This document shows, one piece after another, positions 1 to 3,835 of a stretch of 5,636 nt of DNA. Origin of the DNA: Chloracidobacterium sp. UBA7659. GTDB taxonomy: Bacteria > Acidobacteriota > Blastocatellia > Pyrinomonadales > Pyrinomonadaceae. Within the stretch, counting starts at the first letter, position 1. Each line of letters starts with the position of its first letter. The notes beneath the pieces were generated by a model. It searched no databases. It saw only the letters and a program-made list of their open reading frames with translations, and was not told the DNA's origin. Where the stretch lies: NCBI GenBank assembly GCA_002483395.1, contig DLHV01000223.1, forward strand, positions 36,636 through 42,271. Direction: 5' to 3'. A program made the translations under genes and the position numbers.

Positions 1-37
1 CTGGCAGCCGGCTACACCCGCGAGTCTTCACCTCTGA

Positions 38-67
38 ATCCGTGTCTATCCGTGTTCATCTGTGGAC
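38..67 (+). repeat. 10-bp-period tandem repeat just upstream of cdsA
   Basis: Three consecutive decamers are visible: ATCCGTGTCT (38-47), ATCCGTGTTC (48-57) and ATCTGTGGAC (58-67). They are followed by AAATTTCTTCT and then the cdsA ATG at 79. From memory, sequences of the ATCCGTGTTCATCTGTGG type recur as interspersed repeats in several environmental bacterial genomes; only the tandem structure can be seen here. The array fills the position where a leader and ribosome-binding site would be expected, and no AGGAGG-like sequence is present between it and the ATG. It has no stop in the cdsA frame. Confidence 0.7.
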
Positions 68-78
68 AAATTTCTTCT

Positions 79-918
79 ATGAAAACTAGACTGCTTACCG
101 CCGCAATCGCCCTGCCGATCCTCATCGCATCCATCATTTTGCCTTGGTACGTTCCTGAAACGGTTTGGATATTCGTGGGCATCGCGTTAACTGCATTAGC
201 GGCGGGATTGTTTGAATTCTACTCGCTCACAAAAAAGCTGGAACTAAAGGCTGACGCGGCCATTGGCTATCTCGGTGCGGTCGCATTGTTCGTCGCGTTC
301 GTATTTGACGCTCCCTCAAAGGCTCCTGACCTGTTGCTCGCGACGATTGCGCTGTTTATCGTCGCCGCCCTCATATCACAGACTTTTCGCTTTCAAGTCG
401 ATTTTACTAAGATGCTCACAGGTATTGGCGTGACGATCCTTGGCGTCATGTATGTCGCGTTTCTCGGCGGATTCCTGATCGCGACCCGTGTCGGGTTCGA
501 AAATGTTCACGGCCTTTCCACCGATCTTCTCCTATATTTTTTCATTGTCATGTTCGGCTCTGACTCAGGCGCCTATTTTGCTGGCCGAGCTTTCGGCAAA
601 CACAAACTCGCGCCCAAAATTTCTCCCGGCAAAACGGTCGAAGGCCTGATCGGTGGCATCCTGGCCGCCGCCGGTTTTGCGGCTCTCTGCACGCTCGTTT
701 TCTTTCAAGAATTACCTTATCAATTTTCAATTCCGTTAGCCGTTGTAATGGCCGCCGTCGGCGTACTCGGCGACCTCGCCGAAAGTGCAATGAAACGCGG
801 CTCAAACACCAAAGACGCCGCCAGCATCCTCCCAGGCCACGGCGGCCTGCTCGACAGACTGGACAGTTTGCTTTTCAATGCACCTATCCTGTATTATTTT
901 GCCCGGTTCTTTTTTTAG
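79..918 (+). CDS. cdsA: Phosphatidate cytidylyltransferase (CDP-diacylglycerol synthase)
   Basis: CdsA is an inner-membrane enzyme that makes CDP-diacylglycerol from CTP and phosphatidic acid, the branch point for bacterial phospholipids. The product is 279 residues, normal for the family, and nearly all hydrophobic, with about eight membrane segments. The C-terminal signature is complete at residues 236-262: S-x-M-K-R, then K-D, then PGHGG, then DRLD. Other conserved parts are the D-S-G-A-Y-F-x-G-R stretch from about residue 162, SPGKTVEG (182-189) and GDLAES around 231-236. The ATG at 79 is chosen because MKTRLLTA is a typical CdsA start. The frame is open further upstream (GTG at 52), but those codons lie in a tandem repeat. 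No Shine-Dalgarno sequence is evident. uppS often precedes cdsA, but too little upstream sequence is present to tell. An intrinsic terminator follows 71 bp after the stop. Confidence 0.96.
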   Translation: MKTRLLTAAIALPILIASIILPWYVPETVWIFVGIALTALAAGLFEFYSLTKKLELKADAAIGYLGAVALFVAFVFDAPSKAPDLLLATIALFIVAALISQTFRFQVDFTKMLTGIGVTILGVMYVAFLGGFLIATRVGFENVHGLSTDLLLYFFIVMFGSDSGAYFAGRAFGKHKLAPKISPGKTVEGLIGGILAAAGFAALCTLVFFQELPYQFSIPLAVVMAAVGVLGDLAESAMKRGSNTKDAASILPGHGGLLDRLDSLLFNAPILYYFARFFF

Positions 919-989
919 CTTTTTATGAACGCAGTTCGATTTGACGACAATAATAATACGTAGGCGAGAGTGTTAATTAGATGACGCTC
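919..989 (+). other. Short 3' untranslated stretch of cdsA
   Basis: This is AT-rich sequence between the cdsA stop and its terminator, including an AATAATAATA run near 948-957. A 12-codon ATG frame from 925 has no ribosome-binding site and no coding character. I see no regulatory element here. Confidence 0.5.
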
Positions 990-1031
990 CGCCTTTCGTT
1001 TGTCGCTAAATCGAAAGGCGTTTTTTGTTTT
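990..1031 (+). terminator. Rho-independent terminator of cdsA
   Basis: A perfect 9-bp stem, CGCCTTTCG (990-998) with CGAAAGGCG (1012-1020), closes a 13-nt loop. It is followed immediately by the T-tract TTTTTTGTTTT (1021-1031). It should end the cdsA transcript and so separates cdsA from the transposase and aspS. The REP-like element starts at the next base after the T-tract. Confidence 0.92.
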
Positions 1032-1064
1032 GTCGGAACCGCCTGCGTTAGCGGGCGGCCAGTT
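1032..1064 (+). repeat. Left REP-like palindrome
   Basis: The core is an 8-bp hairpin, CCGCCTGC (1039-1046) with GCGGGCGG (1051-1058), having one T-G wobble and the tetraloop GTTA (1047-1050). GG at 1035-1036 can add two pairs with CC at 1059-1060 across an AA bulge. Bulged GC-rich hairpins of this kind are typical REP sequences recognised by RAYT proteins. It abuts the cdsA terminator T-tract with no gap. Confidence 0.8.
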
Positions 1065-1081
1065 TGCCCGGAGTTTCCTTA

Positions 1082-1122
1082 GTCGGGACCACCGGACTTG
1101 ACGTTAGCGGATGACCAGTTTG
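1082..1122 (+). repeat. Degenerate second REP copy, direct orientation
   Basis: This copy repeats the left REP 50 bp downstream in the same orientation. The first 12 bases (1082-1093) differ from 1032-1043 at two positions. After a 6-nt insertion, the blocks GTTAGCGG (1103-1110) and CCAGTTTG (1115-1122) match the left copy exactly. The changes break the hairpin, so it is probably a decayed copy. It covers the TTG codon at 1098 that would give the transposase a longer N-terminus, which argues for the later ATG. Confidence 0.6.
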
Positions 1123-1142
1123 GCAAGACATGTCCCTGCGAT

Positions 1143-1655
1143 ATGGGAAAATGGAACGACACGGACGAGCCGATCGCATATTTGATCACTTTCCGTACTT
1201 ACGGAACTTGGTTAGCTGGCGACCAACGGGGATCGATCGATAAGTACCATAATAAGTATGAAGGCCCGCGGGCGGTGCCTAGCGATCGTCGCGAAGAAAT
1301 ACATGTGGAACGCCTGAAGGGACCGCCTTTTCTTCTGAATGCGGCGAGCCGAAACCTTGTTGAAGAGGCCATTGAGGAGGTCTGCCGTTATCGAGGCTGG
1401 TCTCTCATTGCTATGAATGTTCGCACCAATCATGTTCATATAGTGGTTTCCGGCATCGCGTCATCCGCTAAGATGCTGAATGACTTCAAGGCATATTCAA
1501 CTCGCCGAATGCGCGAAAATGGCGAATGGAGATTTACGCATAGTCCGTGGGTAGATAAAGGGAGTAGGCGGAACCTCTGGACTGAAGAACATATTGGTCA
1601 TGCCCGGAATTACGTTATCAACGGTCAGGGAGGACAGTTGCCGGAATTCGACTGA
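1143..1655 (+). CDS. REP-associated tyrosine transposase (IS200-like HUH/Y1)
   Basis: The product is a 170-residue single-domain HUH endonuclease-transposase expected to nick and rejoin single-stranded REP hairpins. In ATG numbering, the N-terminal strand reads AYLITFRTYGTWLAGD (about 12-27), typical of the RAYT-like group. The HUH metal site is H97-V-H99 in the TNHVHIVV segment. The probable catalytic tyrosine is Y157 in the C-terminal NYVINGQG motif, placed by analogy with related proteins. Length is normal and there is no frameshift. The ATG at 1143 is preferred over an in-frame TTG at 1098, which would add 15 unconserved-looking residues encoded by a decayed REP copy. No clear Shine-Dalgarno sequence is visible for either start. 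Matching inverted REP palindromes flank the gene. The host may have kept it for REP spread rather than as a free insertion sequence. Confidence 0.88.
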   Translation: MGKWNDTDEPIAYLITFRTYGTWLAGDQRGSIDKYHNKYEGPRAVPSDRREEIHVERLKGPPFLLNAASRNLVEEAIEEVCRYRGWSLIAMNVRTNHVHIVVSGIASSAKMLNDFKAYSTRRMRENGEWRFTHSPWVDKGSRRNLWTEEHIGHARNYVINGQGGQLPEFD

Positions 1656-1659
1656 CAAT

Positions 1660-1688
1660 TTGATCAAGTGAATGGCTGAAATTATTAT
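1660..1688 (+). promoter_or_regulatory. Candidate sigma70 promoter for aspS
   Basis: TTGATC (1660-1665, 4 of 6 to the -35 consensus) is followed after exactly 17 bp by TATTAT (1683-1688, 5 of 6 to the -10 consensus). It lies just after the transposase stop codon and before the right REP. Transcription would begin near 1695, about 38 nt before the aspS ATG. The strong terminator after cdsA means aspS needs a promoter downstream of 1031, and this is the best match I found there. This is sequence inference only. Confidence 0.42.
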
Positions 1689-1697
1689 GAAGTGAGG

Positions 1698-1730
1698 AAC
1701 TGGCCGCCCGCTAACGCAGGCGGTTCTGAC
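1698..1730 (-). repeat. Right REP-like palindrome, inverted copy
   Basis: This is the reverse complement of 1032-1064 with a single mismatch. The hairpin arms are 1704-1711 and 1716-1723 around the loop TAAC. Read as + strand RNA, the stem carries one C-A mismatch. The stem ends 9 nt upstream of the aspS ATG, and the only purine-rich stretch near the start (AGGCGG, 1718-1723) lies in its 3' arm. Confidence 0.82.
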
Positions 1731-1732
1731 TT

Positions 1733-3592
1733 ATGCTTGATGTTTTAGGAAATTTGGAACGGTCGCACACGTGCGGCGAGTTGCGCGAGACGCACGTCGG
1801 CGAGAGAGTCGTCTTGATGGGCTGGGTTGCAAAGAAGCGCGATTTCGGCATTCTTACCTTTATCGATCTCCGCGACCGTGACGGAATAACCCAGATCGTT
1901 TTAAACGAGGAAGATGCGGGTGACGCTCATGCAAAAGCCAAAAGCCTGCGCGGAGAGTTTGTCGTCGCGGTCAAGGGTGCGGTGGTCGAACGCGAGGGAA
2001 CGCATAATCCTAAAATAGCGACCGGAGATATTGAGGTTCACGCAGATGAGATTCTGATTTTGAACGATGCAAAGGTGCCGCCGTTTCAGCTTGAGGTTGC
2101 CGGTTCCGAAAATCTCGCCGCCGAAGACACGCGGTTAAAATATCGCTACCTCGATCTGCGAAGGCCGCAATTGCAGAACAACATCCGCGTGCGTGCCAAG
2201 GCCGTTGCTAAGATCCGCGAGTATTTCGATAACCGCGGCTTTATCGAGATCGAAACGCCGATCCTGCTCAAATCGACGCCCGAAGGCGCACGCGATTTCA
2301 TCGTCCCGTCGCGCATTCATACAGGCAAGTTTTTCGCTCTGCCGCAATCGCCCCAGATCCTCAAACAGCTAACGATGATCTCTGGTTTCGACAAGTACTA
2401 TCAGATCGCCCGCTGCTTCCGCGACGAAGACCTCCGCGCCGACCGGCAGCCGGAATTCACACAGCTTGATATGGAAATGTCGTTCGTCAACCGCGAACAG
2501 GTCTATCGCGAGATGGAAGGCATGTTCAACCACGTGCTGAGGCTGATCGACGTCGAACTGCCGGCTGAATGGCCGCGGATGACCCACGTTGAGGCAATTC
2601 GTCGATACGGCAGCGACAAACCCGATCTGCGTTTTGAAATGGAACTGAAGGACCTATCGCCGGAGCTAAAGGAAACCGATTTCGCTCCGTTTGCCGATAC
2701 CCTCGCCAAAGGCGGCGAGATCAAATGCATCGTCGTCAAAGGAAAGGCCAATTATTCGCGTAAGCAACTCGACGAGCTCCAGGAATTCGTCAAACGCTAC
2801 GGCGCCGGGGCATTAGCATGGATCAAGGACTCCGCACCCGGCCAAAAAGATGAGCGCGGTCTTGCTTATGAAGCGGGATCAGGTATGGCGGCAATAACCA
2901 CTACGTCTCTCAAGGCTCTGGACGTTGAGCTGATTCAGAATCTTGTCAACAAAGCCGGAGCCAAACCGGGCGATGCAGTTCTTATCGTCGCCGGCCGCAA
3001 GTCAGTCGTAGCAGCCGCCCTCGGAGCACTTCGCAATGAAGTCGCACGGCGCGAAAACCTGATCGACAGAAATGCCTATAAGCCATTGATCGTAACTGAA
3101 TTCCCGATGTTCGAGCACGACGAAGCGACCGACCGCTACGACGCGGCGCATCATCCCTTTACGTCGCCGATGGACGAAGACCTGGACCTGTTCAAAACAG
3201 CGGTCGAAAACGATGCCGAACATCATCTACTCGGGCAGGTTCGTGCAAAGGCTTACGATGCAGTTATTAATGGTTACGAATGCGCCGGCGGATCGATCCG
3301 AATCCACCAGAAGGATATTCAGGCGTTGAACTTCAAGGCCCTCGGTTTATCGCCCGAAAAGGCCCGCGAGCGCTTCGGCTTCTTCCTCGACGCCCTCGAA
3401 TACGGCACGCCGCCGCACGGGGGCTTCGCCGCCGGCATCGAACGCACCTGCATGATCCTCTGCGGCACCGAAAACATCCGCGACGTCATGGCCTTCCCCA
3501 AAACCGCCTCGGCTCAAGACTTGATGATGGACTCGCCGGGTGATGTCGATAGCTCGCAATTGGGTGAGTTGGGGATAAAAGTTGTTGAATAA
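1733..3592 (+). CDS. aspS: Aspartyl-tRNA synthetase
   Basis: This cytoplasmic class IIb synthetase charges tRNA-Asp with aspartate using ATP. The product is 619 residues, slightly long for bacterial AspRS (about 590-600) but with no foreign domain. The N-terminal OB-fold anticodon-binding domain spans about 15-112 (GWVAKKRDFG at 30-39, FIDLRDRDG at 43-51). The catalytic core has motif 1 around 161-178, the aspartate-site loop LPQSPQ (203-208), motif 2 with FRDEDLR at 229-235 and EFTQLDMEMSF at 241-251, and motif 3 with GIER at 568-571. The bacterial GAD insertion lies at about 300-425, and GGSIRIH (519-525) is conserved. The start MLDVLGNLERSHTCGELR matches usual AspRS N-termini, so the ATG at 1733 is secure even though it lies 2 nt after a REP palindrome and has no free Shine-Dalgarno sequence. 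F38 occupies the OB-fold position where Leu or His is usual. Whether it also charges tRNA-Asn cannot be told from this window. Confidence 0.97.
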   Translation: MLDVLGNLERSHTCGELRETHVGERVVLMGWVAKKRDFGILTFIDLRDRDGITQIVLNEEDAGDAHAKAKSLRGEFVVAVKGAVVEREGTHNPKIATGDIEVHADEILILNDAKVPPFQLEVAGSENLAAEDTRLKYRYLDLRRPQLQNNIRVRAKAVAKIREYFDNRGFIEIETPILLKSTPEGARDFIVPSRIHTGKFFALPQSPQILKQLTMISGFDKYYQIARCFRDEDLRADRQPEFTQLDMEMSFVNREQVYREMEGMFNHVLRLIDVELPAEWPRMTHVEAIRRYGSDKPDLRFEMELKDLSPELKETDFAPFADTLAKGGEIKCIVVKGKANYSRKQLDELQEFVKRYGAGALAWIKDSAPGQKDERGLAYEAGSGMAAITTTSLKALDVELIQNLVNKAGAKPGDAVLIVAGRKSVVAAALGALRNEVARRENLIDRNAYKPLIVTEFPMFEHDEATDRYDAAHHPFTSPMDEDLDLFKTAVENDAEHHLLGQVRAKAYDAVINGYECAGGSIRIHQKDIQALNFKALGLSPEKARERFGFFLDALEYGTPPHGGFAAGIERTCMILCGTENIRDVMAFPKTASAQDLMMDSPGDVDSSQLGELGIKVVE

Positions 3593-3835
3593 CGCCGTTT
3601 ACGTTTTAGTGAGTTTCAACCCAGAGACGTAGGTAGAACTCGCTGCCGTCTCCGAAGAACTGAAACTTCTTTCCGACGTTGTTAGCTCTTTATTGTCCCA
3701 CTGACCGAGTGTCTGTGTCGTCCTGAAAAAAGTTTACATTTTTTTTGCAATAATCCTGGTTAGGTATGCATAGGACGTACCTTTAACTAAGCTTCAATTT
3801 ACGCTAATTTAAGGCAAGTATTTCGCGAACTGCTT
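3593..3835 (+). other. Intergenic region after aspS, no gene seen
   Basis: This 243-bp gap holds an imperfect inverted repeat (3612-3667, listed separately) and an AT-rich part with a T8 run at 3739-3746. I found no convincing aspS terminator and no promoter with both a good -35 and a good -10. TTTACA (3733-3738) resembles a -35 but has no -10 at 16-18 bp. AAGG (3811-3814) lies too far from the ATG at 3836 to be a normal Shine-Dalgarno sequence. Confidence 0.5.
3612..3667. other. Imperfect two-step inverted repeat
   Basis: AGTTTCA (3612-3618) pairs with TGAAACT (3661-3667), and inside it GAGACG (3624-3629) pairs with CGTCTC (3647-3652). The internal loop has 5 nt on one side and 8 nt on the other, and the apical loop is 17 nt. 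It lacks a following T-tract, so it is not a classic terminator. It could be a 3'-end structure of the aspS mRNA or chance. Confidence 0.3.

Larger units (their letters stand above)
1032..1730 (+). mobile_element. REP-flanked RAYT (IS200-like) element
   Basis: The unit has a REP-like palindrome at the left edge (1032-1064), a transposase gene inside, and the same palindrome inverted at the right edge (1698-1730). The arms match at 32 of 33 bases. This is the layout of REP-associated tyrosine transposases, in which single-strand hairpins flank the gene. HUH/Y1 enzymes do not make target-site duplications, and none is seen: T-rich sequence lies outside the left end and TTATG outside the right. 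The element sits exactly between the cdsA terminator and the aspS start. Whether it still moves is unknown, but the gene looks intact. Confidence 0.75.

Noticed and set aside
1..37. Tail of an upstream gene (perhaps uppS) ending at the TGA at 35-37.
   Set aside because: Only 11 codons are visible and I cannot recognise a family. Another frame runs open into cdsA.
52..78. GTG start at 52 for CdsA, adding nine residues.
   Set aside because: The extension is encoded by the tandem repeat, and the family normally starts near MKTR at 79. Not fully excluded.
548..805. Minus-strand open frame inside cdsA.
   Set aside because: It is an arginine-rich shadow of the cdsA catalytic region with no family resemblance.
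925..963. 12-codon ORF after cdsA.
   Set aside because: It is too short, has no ribosome-binding site and lies in the cdsA 3' untranslated region.
1098..1142. TTG start at 1098 for the transposase.
   Set aside because: These codons overlap a decayed REP copy and have no resemblance to the family N-terminus. The ATG at 1143 is preferred.
3280..3559. Open frames on both strands near the aspS 3' end.
   Set aside because: They are arginine- or alanine-rich shadows caused by GC-rich codons of aspS, whose own frame carries motif 3 here.
3733..3773. Promoter for the membrane protein using TTTACA or TTGCAA as -35.
   Set aside because: No acceptable -10 hexamer occurs at 16-18 bp from either.
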